Positions 1 through 10,079 of a stretch of 64,000 nt of DNA are shown here, piece after piece (position 1 is the first letter of the stretch; every line of letters starts with the position of its first letter). This DNA comes from Mycobacterium uberis (GTDB lineage Bacteria; Actinomycetota; Actinomycetes; Mycobacteriales; Mycobacteriaceae), in the NCBI RefSeq assembly GCF_003408705.1, contig NZ_QAYL01000009.1:1-64000 (forward strand). The letters run 5' to 3'. The position numbers and the translations under genes were made by a program. The notes under the pieces were generated by a model, which searched no databases, was not told the DNA's origin, and saw only the letters and a program-made list of their open reading frames with translations.

Positions 1-100
1 AGGGGCGACGGTCTTGCATCACGACATCACCATGGTCACACTGGCTAGACTCTCCCCAGATAAGAACAGACCAAAACCTCGCTTCAACACCACCAACCAA

Positions 101-136
101 CAACACAAAACAACACAAAACAACACAAAACAACAC
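101..136. repeat. 10-bp tandem repeat, about 3.6 copies
   Basis: The unit CAACACAAAA occurs three times perfectly, followed by CAACAC. It lies in decayed, non-coding sequence upstream of the SRPBCC relic. Short perfect tandem arrays of this kind change copy number easily, so this is a candidate variable-number locus for strain typing. Confidence 0.9.
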
Positions 137-141
137 ATTAG

Positions 142-472
142 GTGAGATATTTGCGTGGATATAGGCCACCGAACATGGTGGCGACTCAGCAACCGGAATC
201 GTCGAGTGGGGACTGCTCGAATTACACTGGGGATCTGACTGGGCGATGTAGTATTCTTACAAGACGTTGCACCAGCACGGCCAGCACATTTAGGTATACC
301 CTGCAATTGGTGGGAGGACGAAACATGGGTGTGTTTCGCCATCACCCTAGAGCCGTCGGCGCCGCTACCGGAGTTTTTGCGTAATCCAGGTCGCGAGAAA
401 ATGATCAAAACTGCAACGGAAGGCCTGCGAGACTTCGTCATGAATCGAGACCGTGTGGACGAGTCTAAGTAG
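142..472 (+). pseudogene. SRPBCC-family protein relic (Rv0857-like)
   Basis: The last 78 codons read openly from 239 to the stop at 470-472 and end in a helix around MIKTATEGLRDF. That pattern resembles the C-terminal helix of SRPBCC/START-like lipid-binding proteins, which in M. tuberculosis (Rv0854, Rv0856, Rv0857) precede the aminotransferase found next here. Upstream of 239 the same frame is stopped, and only fragments in another frame remain from about 142, so the N-terminal half is lost or frameshifted. The stop overlaps the stop of the convergent aminotransferase relic by 8 bp. The assignment to one particular paralogue is uncertain. Confidence 0.6.
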
Positions 473-1661
473 TGGATCCGTTCCCGAGCATCGAGAGCCG
501 ATCGATTGCCTTGTCTAGAGTATCGTCGTTTTTGTGGAAGGTAAAGTACACCAAGTTATTCCACATGTCGGCTTTTGAGAATTACTCGGCTGCTAGATCG
601 CAGAATGTCGACGTCGGCTGGCGGCTATTCCGACCTTTTCCGACAAGGTCACGCAGAACTCTGCGCTGTCGTCGTAACCGAGCGTACACGGGTCGGCGCA
701 GAGGAAGTACGTGTCGTAGCTGTTGTGCACTTCGAAGCTGATTTTAGTCCAGGACAGATGCCAGTCGATGGTGCCTTGTCTGCCAAGAGCTCCGAGATGC
801 AAACACCCAGGCGTCCTGTGTCCAACGCCAAGATCACCGCTGGCGGGAACGGCGCACCACCTACAATAGCTCAGGTACTGTTTTGCGGCCCAAAATCCGG
901 TGATGCGATCGGATGGGCCGTATGCCCACCCGATCTTGCAGCCGATGAAGTTGAATATCTTGTTGGCCGCGTTGGAAATGGTTATCGTGCGTTCAGCCAT
1001 GTCGTTAAAGCTGGCCAACAGCAGGTCTTTTCGGTACTTGAACATCAGACGCTCGATACACCTCATCGGTAATCACTAACAGGTCTGCTGCCACCGTGAT
1101 CTCCACTATCTCAGCCAATTCTTTTGCGCTTAGCACCACGCCGGTGGGATTATGCGGTGAGTTGACGATAAACGCGCGGGTCTGAGGGGTCAGCGCTCAG
1201 TGCAGTGCGTCAATATCCAGCGCAAAGCCACGCACATCGAGTGACAGCGGTACGGTTATTCAATTAGCGCCGGCCATTGTCACCGCTGGGGACTATGGAG
1301 TCGTAGAACGGTTCGATTGCAATACTTGCGAGCTGGGTTTGATCAGAACGATAACCACCGCAGCGATGGCCTCGGTGGCTCCAACCCTCACCAGAACGTT
1401 GATGTCGGAATCGTACTCGACGCCAAAATGCCGCTGGTGTTGCGCGGCGATGGTTTACTACAGCGGGGCGATGTCTATTCTCGCTGGGTACTGGTTGACT
1501 CCGCTGGCGATGTCGTCTTGCGTGACCTTGCAATATCGCCGGAGGTCCCTCACTCTTCGGGTGAAGCCTTGCCCGAGGTTCACTGTACCGACGCGCTCAG
1601 CCAGAGCCAACATTTCGGCGAATACCTTGGCCGCGTAGGACCTTAGTCGTGATACCGTCAT
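465..1661 (-). pseudogene. Class I PLP aminotransferase (DapC-like, Rv0858c) pseudogene
   Basis: Scattered fragments in different frames line up with a roughly 397-residue class I aminotransferase. The N-terminus begins MTVSRLRSYAAKVFAEML with NLGQGF (start codon 1659-1661). There is a middle part, then MAERTITISNAA and GCKIGWAYGP with AAKQYLSY, and an end NNLVYFTFHKNDDTLDKA before the stop at 465-467. In intact relatives the segment before GWKIGWACGP carries the PLP lysine as SSAAKMFN; here it reads SNAANKIFN. Multiple frameshifts make it non-functional. The family includes proposed N-succinyldiaminopimelate aminotransferases, so its loss bears on lysine/DAP biosynthesis, although another enzyme may cover the step. 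Confidence 0.88.
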
Positions 1662-1842
1662 GGTGATTGAGCTTAAGGGTATCGTCGCCAGCGCGACCGC
1701 GGCGTCACGTTCGGGCGCTGACTAATGCAATATTGCCCAACCAACAGGTTTGGCCGAACTCCCTGTTAATGTGCTTGTACTGGACCTAATCTTTAAGACG
1801 GATCTAAGATTTTATAATCGTCATTGCGAACAGGAAGTCGAC

Positions 1843-3054
1843 ATGTCCGAAGAAGCTTTCATCTACGAGGCCATCCGCACTCCTCGCGGTAAGCAGAAGA
1901 ACGGATCGTTGCAAGAGGTCAAGCCGGTGAGCCTGGTCGTCGGGCTAATTAAGGAGCTGCGGAAACGCCACCCTAACCTAGATGAGAGCCTGATCAGCGA
2001 TGTCATTTTGGGGTGCGTCTCACCGGTGGGTGACCAGGGTGGCAACATTGCCCGCGCTGCGGTGCTGGCCGCCGGTCTACCCGTCACCGTTGGTGGAGTA
2101 CAGCTTAACCGGTTTTGTGCCTCGGGGCTTGAAGCCGTCAACGTCGCCGCGCAGAAGGTGCGTTCCGGCTGGGAAGACTTAGTTTTGGCCGGCGGTGTGG
2201 AGTCGATGAGTCGAGTGCCGATGGGATCTGATGGCGGCGCGATGGGCCTAGATCCGATAATCAACTACGATATCATGGTAATCCCACAGGGCATCGGCGC
2301 CGACTTGATTGCCACCATTGAGGGTTTTTCGCGTGACGACGTCGATACCTACGCGCTGCGCAGCCAGGAGAAGGCGGCGGCCGCATGGTCGGGCGGCTAC
2401 TTTGCCAAGTCTGTGGTACCGGTGCACGACCAGAACGGCTTGTTGATCCTCGATCACGATGAGCACATGCGGCCCGACACCACCAAGGAGAGTCTGGCCA
2501 AGCTGAAGCCGGCTTTTGAGGGTCTGGCGGCGATGGGTGGTTTCGACGATGTGGCTTTGCAGAAATATCACTGGGTGGAGAAGGTCAACCACGTCCACAC
2601 CGGCGGCAACAGCTCGGGCATTGTCGATGGCGCCGCACTAGTGGTGGTCGGTAGCGAAGCTGTTGGTAAGTCGCGAGGCCTGACGCCACGGGCGCGCATG
2701 GTGGCCACCGCTACCAGCGGGGCTGATCCGGTGATTATGCTGACCGGGCCGACGCCCGCTACCCGCAAGGTGCTCGACCGCGCCGGGCTCACTGTCGATG
2801 ACATCGACCTGTTCGAGCTCAACGAGGCGTTCGCGTCGGTGGTGCTGAAGTTCCAGAAGGACCTCAACATCCCGGACGAGAAGCTCAACGTCAACGGTGG
2901 CGCTATCGCGATGGGCCACCCGCTAGGTGCCACTGGCGCGATGATCCTCGGGACCATGGTCGATGAACTGGAGCGCCGCAACGCCAGGCGTGCGCTTGTC
3001 ACGCTGTGTATCGGGGGCGGCATGGGTGTCGCAACCATCATCGAGAGGGTTTAA
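1843..3054 (+). CDS. fadA: Acetyl-CoA acyltransferase FadA (thiolase)
   Basis: The 403-residue thiolase performs the last step of beta-oxidation, splitting 3-ketoacyl-CoA with CoA to acetyl-CoA and a shortened acyl-CoA. The acylation cysteine is C92 in [12 protein letters not shown]. The C-terminal catalytic histidine lies in [15 protein letters not shown], and the second cysteine in [10 protein letters not shown]. An upstream in-frame extension exists, but the ATG at 1843 is preceded by AGGAAG, and the resulting length equals the tuberculosis orthologue. The gene is followed after only 4 bp by fadB, so the two are co-transcribed and probably form the trifunctional-enzyme-like complex described for mycobacterial FadA/FadB. 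No lesion is visible and conservation is high, so it is very likely functional. Confidence 0.97.
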   Translation: MSEEAFIYEAIRTPRGKQKNGSLQEVKPVSLVVGLIKELRKRHPNLDESLISDVILGCVSPVGDQGGNIARAAVLAAGLPVTVGGVQLNRFCASGLEAVNVAAQKVRSGWEDLVLAGGVESMSRVPMGSDGGAMGLDPIINYDIMVIPQGIGADLIATIEGFSRDDVDTYALRSQEKAAAAWSGGYFAKSVVPVHDQNGLLILDHDEHMRPDTTKESLAKLKPAFEGLAAMGGFDDVALQKYHWVEKVNHVHTGGNSSGIVDGAALVVVGSEAVGKSRGLTPRARMVATATSGADPVIMLTGPTPATRKVLDRAGLTVDDIDLFELNEAFASVVLKFQKDLNIPDEKLNVNGGAIAMGHPLGATGAMILGTMVDELERRNARRALVTLCIGGGMGVATIIERV

Positions 3055-3058
3055 TCGC

Positions 3059-5203
3059 ATGGCAGACAATACAATTCGGTGGGAAAAGGATGCGGACGGC
3101 ATCGTCACGCTGACCATGGACGACCCGTCCGGATCGGTCAATGTGATGAACGACGCCTATATCGAATCGATGGGCAAGGTGGTGGATCGCATTGCCGAGG
3201 AAAAGGATTCGATTATCGGTGTGGTTATCACCAGTGCAAAGAAGACGTTCTTCGCTGGCGGTGATCTTACCGCGATGGTTAATGCCAGACCCGAGGACGC
3301 CGAGCAGTTCTTCGACACCGTCGAGACGGTCAAGAAGCAGCTGCGCACTTTGGAAATGCTGGGTAAGCCCGTAGTTGCCGCTATCAACGGGACCGCGCTG
3401 GGCGGTGGCTTGGAGATCGCGCTCGCATGTCATCATCGGATCGCCGCAGATGTCAAGGGCAGTCAGCTCGGCCTGCCCGAAGTCACGTTGGGCCTGTTGC
3501 CTGGCGGTGGTGGGCTGACTCGTGTGGTGCGGATGTTTGGTATCCAAAACGCGTTTGTCAACATCTTGTCGCAGGGTACCCGTTTCAAGCCGGCCAAGGC
3601 CAAGGAGATCGGGCTAGTCGACGAACTGTTGCCTACAGTCGAGGAGCTGGTTCCGGCCGCCAAGGCGTGGATCAAGGTCAACCCCGAGGCGCACGAGCAG
3701 CCGTGGGACAAGAAGGGCTACAAGATGCCCGGCGGTACACCGTCCTCCCCAGGGCTGGCGGCCATTTTACCGTCGTTCCCGTCGCTGCTGCGTAAGCAGC
3801 TCAAGGGCGCGCCGATGCCGGCTCCGAAGGCGATCTTGGCCGCCGCGGTCGAGGGTGCGCAGGTTGACTTCGACACCGCCAGCCGCATTGAGAGTCGCTA
3901 TTTCGTTTCGCTGGTCACCGGCCAGGTCGCCAAGAACATGATCCAGGCATTCTTCTTCGATCTGCAGCACATCAACGGTGGAGGTTCGCGTCCCGAGCGA
4001 ATTGGTAGAACCCCGATCAAGAAGATCGGTGTGTTGGGTGCAGGCATGATGGGTGCCGGCATTGCCTATGTTTCGGCTAAGGCCGGCTATGATGTGGTGC
4101 TTAAGGACGTGAGTTTGGAGGTTGCACAGAAGGGTAAGGGCTACTCGGAGGAGTTGGAAGCCAAGGCGTTAGAGCGGAGCCGCACCACGCAGAAGAAGAG
4201 TGATGCCCTGTTGGCACGCATCACTCCGACGGCCGACTCTGGCGATCTCAAGGGTGTCGACTTTGTTATTGAGGCGGTATTCGAGAGCCAGGAACTTAAG
4301 CGCAAGGTGTTTCAAGAGATCGAAGATATTGTCGAGCCTAGTGCTGTCCTCGGGTCCAACACTTCAACATTGCCGATTACAGGTTTGGCGACCGGTGTCA
4401 AGCGGCAGGAGGACTTTATCGGGATTCACTTCTTCTCGCCGGTAGACAAGATGCCACTGGTCGAAATCATCAGAGGCGAGAAGACTTCCGACGAGGCATT
4501 GGCCCGGGTTTTCGACTATACCCTGACTATCGGTAAGACCCCGATCGTGGTCAATGACAGCCGTGGTTTCTTCACTTCGCGGGTGATTGGCACCTTCGTC
4601 AACGAGGCGCTGGCAATGCTCGGTGAGGGGGTGGAGCCGTCCAGCATCGAGCAGGCAGGGTCGCAAGCCGGGTACCCGGCGCCGCCACTGCAGTTGTCCG
4701 ATGAGCTCAACCTGGAGCTGATGCACAAGATCGCAGTCGCTACCCGCAAGGGTATTGAGGATGCTGGCGGCATGTATGAGCCGCACTCGGCAGAAGCCGT
4801 GGTGGAGAAGATGATTGAGTTAGGCCGGTCCGGCCGGCTAAAGGGGGCCGGCTTTTACGAGTACGTCGACGGCAAGCGGTCCGGGTTGTGGCCGGGGTTG
4901 CGGGAGACATTCAAATCCGGCTCATCGCAGCCGCCGTTACAGGACATGATCGATCGAATGCTGTTCGCCGAGGCGCTGGAAACCCAGAAGTGCCTCGATG
5001 AGAACGTGCTGACGTCCGCTGCTGACGCCAACATCGGGTCCATCATGGGTATCGGATTTCCGCCATGGACCGGTGGCAGCGCGCAGTTCATCGTTGGCTA
5101 CTCTGGCCCGGCTGGTATCGGCAAGGAGGCCTTCGTGGTCCGAGCCCGTGAGCTAGCGGCCCAGTATGGCGACCGCTTCGTACCGCCGGAGTCGCTGCTA
5201 TAG
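3059..5203 (+). CDS. fadB: Fatty oxidation multifunctional protein FadB (enoyl-CoA hydratase / 3-hydroxyacyl-CoA dehydrogenase)
   Basis: A 714-residue two-domain enzyme. The N-terminal crotonase part (about residues 10-190) has the oxyanion-hole stretch INGTALGGGLEIALAC and a catalytic glutamate in GLPEVTLGLLPGGGG. The dehydrogenase part starts near residue 323 with the NAD-binding GVLGAGMMGAGIAYVSA. It continues with the catalytic histidine region IGIHFFSPVDKMPLVEII and VNDSRGFFTSRV. It hydrates trans-2-enoyl-CoA and oxidises the 3-hydroxyacyl-CoA, passing the product to FadA. The ATG at 3059 follows the fadA stop by 4 bp and has a GAGAGG-type ribosome site inside the end of fadA. No stop or frameshift is seen. 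Host lipids are a key carbon source for leprosy bacilli, which fits its retention. Confidence 0.97.
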   Translation: MADNTIRWEKDADGIVTLTMDDPSGSVNVMNDAYIESMGKVVDRIAEEKDSIIGVVITSAKKTFFAGGDLTAMVNARPEDAEQFFDTVETVKKQLRTLEMLGKPVVAAINGTALGGGLEIALACHHRIAADVKGSQLGLPEVTLGLLPGGGGLTRVVRMFGIQNAFVNILSQGTRFKPAKAKEIGLVDELLPTVEELVPAAKAWIKVNPEAHEQPWDKKGYKMPGGTPSSPGLAAILPSFPSLLRKQLKGAPMPAPKAILAAAVEGAQVDFDTASRIESRYFVSLVTGQVAKNMIQAFFFDLQHINGGGSRPERIGRTPIKKIGVLGAGMMGAGIAYVSAKAGYDVVLKDVSLEVAQKGKGYSEELEAKALERSRTTQKKSDALLARITPTADSGDLKGVDFVIEAVFESQELKRKVFQEIEDIVEPSAVLGSNTSTLPITGLATGVKRQEDFIGIHFFSPVDKMPLVEIIRGEKTSDEALARVFDYTLTIGKTPIVVNDSRGFFTSRVIGTFVNEALAMLGEGVEPSSIEQAGSQAGYPAPPLQLSDELNLELMHKIAVATRKGIEDAGGMYEPHSAEAVVEKMIELGRSGRLKGAGFYEYVDGKRSGLWPGLRETFKSGSSQPPLQDMIDRMLFAEALETQKCLDENVLTSAADANIGSIMGIGFPPWTGGSAQFIVGYSGPAGIGKEAFVVRARELAAQYGDRFVPPESLL

Positions 5204-5320
5204 TCACTTTGGTGTCTGGTCGTGTTCAGCCAGTCCCAGTGTCGAAGCATAAAGTTACGGTGCATTATTTTGGCATGTCGTTGTGGCTGGTTGAACGTCG
5301 CGGCGCTGAATGCCGCCGGT

Positions 5321-6533
5321 CTAGTCGACTGTTGCTGCGCTGTAGTTCTGAACTGCATCGAGTCATAGAGCCACGCGCCCTTTGACGTTGAACTCAGCTA
5401 ACGTCCTGGTGAGTAGGGTCGGCAGCAGTGAGATCAGTCGTGCGCTGTGAGTCAGCTCCTACACTCCAGCAGCGGAGTTGGGGACGAGGTCCTGGGCTAC
5501 AGTGCGAGTAAAGGTGCGACTGCGGCGTACAGGATCGGCCGTCTGCCGTTCGTAGGCGGCGAACGCTTGCGTGTAGCCTTTATTCGTCTGCGCTAGCTGG
5601 TCGACTAATACGTAGGGGCCAAACACCAAAAAGACTGGTGTTGTCACCTGCCGCGGGCCCCGGATAATACTCAGATATCACATTACCAGCGTGACCCGTT
5701 CGCTTGACCAGCTAGCCAGTTGCAACTGGATGATCGAGTCGAAGTAGAACGCGGATGTGTGGTCGAGTTCGCCCAATCAGCTTTCCACCGCGGATGCATC
5801 CTCGGCGAACGTCGCGTGCAGCAGCTTTTGCTGCCGTAAGGCAGCTCGGTAGTGATACTCCAGTTCGTTTTCGGTGTGGAACAGGAACACCGCGCGTGTA
5901 TCTTCGAGGGCTGCGCGATTGTAGATCGCTGCCAGACAGTCAGCGCCGATGTTCCTGATTTACTTAGCCTTCGTGAACAAGCGTTTTTGGCATCGACTCC
6001 ACCGCCAAGTACCTGCAGGAACTGTGTATTCTCGGCGTACTCACCGAAAGCCAGGTGCTGAACGTTTGAGTACAATCCGTCGGCGCCTACCATGAGGTCC
6101 AACTTGCGTGGCGCCGCGCGCTCGAAGATCACTTTGTCGTCGGGGAGATTGCCGCGGTCGAGTTATCGAATAGGTAGTCGACGTGGTCGCGGCCGGCGGC
6201 GTAGTAAGCTTTGTTAAAATCGTTGTACAGGATTTCCATGTACTGATCGGCTACGGCGTCAATGGCTTTGGTGATATCGATGCGGACCGGCTGGTGTATG
6301 TTCTCACGGTAAATCGTCGCAGCGTTCGTTCCGGTGGTTAGCGCCTTGATCCGCGACAGCACGCCTATCTTCGCCGAAATTTCCATCGACGGTCGGAATA
6401 GGTCAACGGTGTGACCACCCGTCTTTCGCAATGCCGGCACGCATTCGATAACGGTGATCTCGAATCCGTACCGGGTGAGCCAGTACGCTAGCACAAGACC
6501 AGAGATGCTGGCTCCGGCGATCAGAATCCGCAT
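5321..6533 (-). pseudogene. FAD-dependent aromatic-type monooxygenase pseudogene
   Basis: Starts at 6531-6533 with MRILIAGASISGLVLAYWL, the Rossmann GxGxxG-type FAD fold of PHBH/TetX-like monooxygenases. A second block in another frame contains LMVGADGLYSNVQ, the GADG motif. A third has VFGPYVLVDQLAQT and FAAYERQTADPVRRSR ending in VAQDLVPNSA, typical of the C-terminal part of this family. At least two frameshifts and internal stops separate the blocks, and the tail can be followed past the first stop to a stop at 5321-5323. It is divergent from a TetR relic with operator palindromes between them, the classic arrangement of an inducible oxygenase. The substrate is unknown. Confidence 0.85.
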
Positions 6534-6545
6534 GACGCGCTACTA

Positions 6546-6594
6546 ACTTACCTAGCGTTCGGTAAGTAACGTGGGTGCTTACCTATCGGTAAGT
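6546..6594. promoter_or_regulatory. Pair of TetR-type operator palindromes
   Basis: The divergent intergenic space holds two related inverted repeats. ACTTACC (6546-6552) pairs with GGTAAGT (6561-6567) across an 8-nt spacer. CTTACC (6578-6583) pairs with GGTAAG (6588-6593) across 4 nt. The arms are the same in both sites, as expected for a single dimeric repressor. They sit between the start of the monooxygenase relic and the TetR relic, where autoregulated TetR family repressors bind. Both flanking genes are dead, so the sites are probably no longer used unless another regulator reads them. Confidence 0.75.
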
Positions 6595-6609
6595 AAATTA
6601 AGCTCGTTG

Positions 6610-7028
6610 AGTGGGTAGTCCGCGGTCAAGAACCCGCCAGTGCATCCAAGAAGGTCGCTCGGTATTTGTTTCTTCAGCAAGACGTGCAGCACACCAGCCT
6701 GCAAAACATCGCCGACAAGCTGGGGATCCTTAAAATCTGCGTTATGTCACCATTTCCTTTAACGAGACAACCTGGTGTGCAGCATTCTGGTACCGTTGAT
6801 CGACGAGGGCGAGCAATTTGTTACCAACCAGGAAAACCTTGGCTACACTGATACTCGCCAGTTCCTGCAGGGCTATTTCGATTTCCACTACTGGCAACAT
6901 GAGGGCCCCGTGCTAGCGTTGGCCGAGCTGGCCGGCACTGGGCTGACCTTGGCCTTGTTGACAAGGTGCTGGCGTGGGGTGACCGGCTCAGCAAGCTAGC
7001 ATCCGGGCCGAAGCCGACGCTCGCTTGA
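6610..7028 (+). pseudogene. TetR-family transcriptional regulator pseudogene
   Basis: A helix-turn-helix-like segment reads QQDVQHTSLQNIADKLGI, matching the TSL..IA..LGI pattern of TetR DNA-binding domains. The recognition helix region is then frameshifted. The C-terminal ligand-binding part is seen from about 6790 (EGEQFVTNQENLGYTDTRQ, FDFHYWQHEGPVLALAELA), and after another frame change it ends with KVLAWGDRLSKLASGPK before the stop at 7026-7028. Position and operators indicate it once repressed the divergent FAD monooxygenase and itself. It is not functional. Confidence 0.75.
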
Positions 7029-7129
7029 GTCTACTCACGCGGTGGGTGCATGTAGTGGGCTGCAACACTGTTGTCTGTGGTTTCCCCGATGTACGCTTAT
7101 GAATCGTTAAGCGTGTCCTGGGTAGACGT

Positions 7130-8068
7130 TGAACTGGGCAAATGCGACTAACCTCCTCAACCAAACTCGCAACGTCGATGATGACTGCAGCCTAGAACTC
7201 TAAATCGAATCTGTTGCGCGCAAATGCCAATAAGTCATCGAGTAATGCGTTGGCGCTACCCCAAACTTATTGCAGGTGAAAGTGTGCTTCCTCATTGGGG
7301 GTAAGATCTTTTGGTGGCTAGTCGATTCCGTGGTCTACTTTGGTTAGGCTCAGCAACTACTGGCGGCTAGCGGCATTATTGAATCGCGCGAGATATCCGG
7401 CACCGCCAGCGTGGAGGTTGAGTTTGATCACGGGGTTGTTGACGAGTACATAAGCACTGAGCGCCCCATAGACCAAGTCCGATAGAGCTAACCTGGTACA
7501 GGTAGTACTCGGGTCGGAAAGTTTGTAGCCCCGCTCGTCACCTTCGGGCGCGACCCAGGATGCGAACGCGTTGTCATTGATGCCAAACGTTCTTTAGATG
7601 CTGTGACTGGTAACCAGGAAGGCTGGCGTGTTGGCTGCGACATAAGGCTGACGAGCCGCGATTCGTTTGGATACCGAGACCGCAACGCTGTGACCATGGG
7701 CTGGGTTGAGGCTGTTCGGGAAGGTTGCGAGAGTCGTATTGTATTGATATAAGTAAATTTTCGATGTTGCAACATGCTACTAAAATAAATATAATATCTC
7801 GATCCCCGAGGTCGTGTAGCAACTTCGGCACATACCGCGATACCACATATGCAACTAGGGTATATTGACCAGCGCGGTTGAGTCAGATAGCTCCTCGGGA
7901 GAATTTGAATTGTCGGTGAAGTTCGACAAACTCTTCAAGATCATGCGGAACTCCGCTGTCCAACGTGGCCGAGGCCATCAACAACACCAAAAGGCCGGGG
8001 TGTCGATCAGCTCGGCTTACACGTGGTAACCCCGTATCGGGGTCAAAAACAACCCGACCGTCCAACAT
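7130..8068 (-). pseudogene. Decayed gene of unrecognised family
   Basis: On the minus strand a coherent but interrupted protein can be followed from MLDGRVVFDPDTGLPRV (ATG at 8066-8068) through DLEEFVELHRQFKF. It continues past stops and frame changes to YVVSRYVPKLLHDLGDRD, then NTPAFLVTSHSI, NAFASWVAPEGDERGYKL, LALSDLVYGALSAYVLVNNP and SANALLDDLLAFARNR. The amino-acid composition and the continuity across stops indicate a real former gene of about 300 residues. I do not recognise the family. It belongs to the block of dead accessory genes at 5.3-13.3 kb. Confidence 0.5.
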
Positions 8069-8933
8069 CTACGGGCGACTGTTGAATTCATCAGCGTTGT
8101 CCCATCCTCTCCTTGTAGACTCTGGTCTCGATCCCCACACCGACGTCCAATCCAACCTCGTCTAAGCGCTATCCAAGCGCGATGTGACCTGGAGCACGTG
8201 ATCTGGCAGTGTGTGTATTTGGCTTAATTTCTCAGTCTCTCAACCGCTTGACAACAATGGCTGATCATGTGCGTCAGCTTGAGCAATTGTCTCCGATAAC
8301 CCCTTCTCAGGAAGGTGACATCAATGACAGCGCCTAGTGCTGAGCTACTCACTCTAGCACGTATACTGTTTATTTCTGTGCCCGAGAATAGAGATGTCTT
8401 CACTGAGAACCTCACCCACCGAAGAGATCGGCCCATCCGGCTAATCCCTACCGATATCTCGGCGTTCACCGAAAGCCTCTATGGTTTAGGGTTAATCTGT
8501 GACAATGATTTCAGCACACCGAGGCGGTAGATTATTGTATAGATAAAATTATGTGTCACGAAATCGGACATATGGTGTTGAGTTACGTCGGTGGCCGCCA
8601 GGCTGATACCAGTGTAAAACTAAACTTCTTGATTCTTCACAAACTGCTATCCAAAAGTGATTCTGCTACCGTGTAAAAACGTGCTTAGGTGTACAGTCCT
8701 TGTGGACGATCAAGAGTGTGGCACTGAAATGTTCGCGAATATGCTTATGATCGTCACAATCGAAGCCAACGAGTAGACCTTGATTATGCGCAATGCTTTT
8801 TCCATCGCACATAATTCAGACAATCTATCGATGAGCTCGACACTGCCCGGTGTGATCCATATTTACGGTCATCATTGTCGTCGCGCGCTACCGATAGTTA
8901 AACAACAATCTTTACGGTAGATACCTCAACAAC
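8069..8933. other. Non-coding stretch, no gene recognised
   Basis: Only short open frames are present. One, at 8315-8530 on the plus strand (71 codons), has no ribosome site or family resemblance I can identify. The DNA here is AT-richer than the flanking functional genes, as is usual for eroded sequence in this genome type. It may hold the lost beginning of the membrane protein relic that follows. Confidence 0.5.
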
Positions 8934-9944
8934 TTGATGGCATTGACGCTATTGGCGCATATTCTCCATGAGCACCTAATGGAGAATATGCTCTTCCTGG
9001 CTTCCGCGGACGTTCGGCAACTGTCTAGAGCTGTGTTGGGCTTGGCTGCCACTGAATTTATTGGGTTCACCCTGTTGTGGACGGACCGGTCGTCGGCCGA
9101 AAGGTGCCGAAGACACTGCTATTATCGTCTGGCTGCGCTGTTTTTGTGCGCGACATACCTCACATTGTGGCATCCGCTCTCGGACCTTCAGCGAGTCTCT
9201 TGAAATCGCCGGCAGCTGGGACCGGGTAGCCGCCTAGACCTTCTCCGTATGTGTGTCCGTGGTCCTTAGGTGTGTACTTGCTCTGAGGGTATCTGCTTGA
9301 GCGGCATACCGTCACCCAGCACCGCGAACGTCTGATCCCCATCAGTATACTGCTGCTGAGTGCAATTCTTGTACTTACCGTTCTGTAAGAGGTGAGCCTA
9401 CAGTATATTTCTGACCAGCTTGGCTAGACGAGCACGGCTGATTACAGGCTTCGGTATTACAGGTCCACTAATTTCTGGACGGTGTTCGGCATCTGCATGA
9501 TTTAGTGCTGTGCCGTGCCTGATGAAGCTACTCGGCGGGTTTAGCTTGGATCTAATCAGCCGCAGCTGGCGTAAGTTGCAGCTGTTGTGGCAGAGCATGA
9601 AAATCACGTTCCCAGAATGTGTTTTCGACTTTGACGATCATCAACACCTCAAAACCACGTTGCAACTACACTGCATTGTCGTCGAAATCCGTGACACCAT
9701 CTTGCAACTGCGTCCCTTTTGTCGCGAAATGTTCTGACACCATTTGGTTAGTTTCCTAGGAAAAGCTAGCATTGTGCCTGCTCGCGAACGCAACGTCGCG
9801 ATCGAGATTTTCCACCCGACTCAGATTGTCAGAGCCAAGATGGTCGACGTCACGTCTCAACTACGTGAGGTAGCGCTGATCTGGGGGTCGCGTGCATCTA
9901 GCCTTGAGAAAGGAGTAACCGAACTATTAAAGTTGGCGAAGTAG
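8934..9944 (+). pseudogene. DUF6545 / MAB_1171c-type membrane protein pseudogene
   Basis: Fragments in several frames resemble the actinobacterial DUF6545 family of putative membrane transporters. They include hydrophobic segments around AATEFIGFTLLWTDRSS and YRLAALFLCATYLTL (8934-9203), a further hydrophobic stretch near 9340-9400 (ISILLLSAILVLTVL), and the soluble tail SWRKLQLLWQSM followed by CIVVEIRDTILQLRPF (9510-9737). The characteristic EIRD..L.LRP signature makes the assignment reasonable. The final piece, TSQLREVALIWGSR ... VTELLKLAK, ends at the stop 9942-9944. Such proteins are often encoded near cytochromes P450 and small regulators, which fits the next gene. It is inactivated by numerous frameshifts. 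Confidence 0.55.
8957..8991. repeat. Perfect 13-bp inverted repeat with 9-nt loop
   Basis: GCATATTCTCCAT (8957-8969) is exactly complementary to ATGGAGAATATGC (8979-8991) across GAGCACCTA. It lies inside the membrane-protein relic. It lacks a following T-run, so it is not a classical terminator. It could be an attenuator-like hairpin, a protein-binding site or chance. Confidence 0.8.
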
Positions 9945-10079
9945 TAGCGGGCTGCTTACGCTACAGTTGAGCGTATCACAGTATCTGGCTCTGACATGAA
10001 AGTGAGCTCTTCAGTATTACTTTGATTATTGCCATACCGATTTCTCATTCTTGTTTTCGATTGCCTTTCCTTGGTGGTT

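Noticed and set aside
3038-3547. Antisense frames within fadB
   Set aside because: They are shadows of the fadB coding strand in a GC-rich genome, as are many others opposite intact genes.
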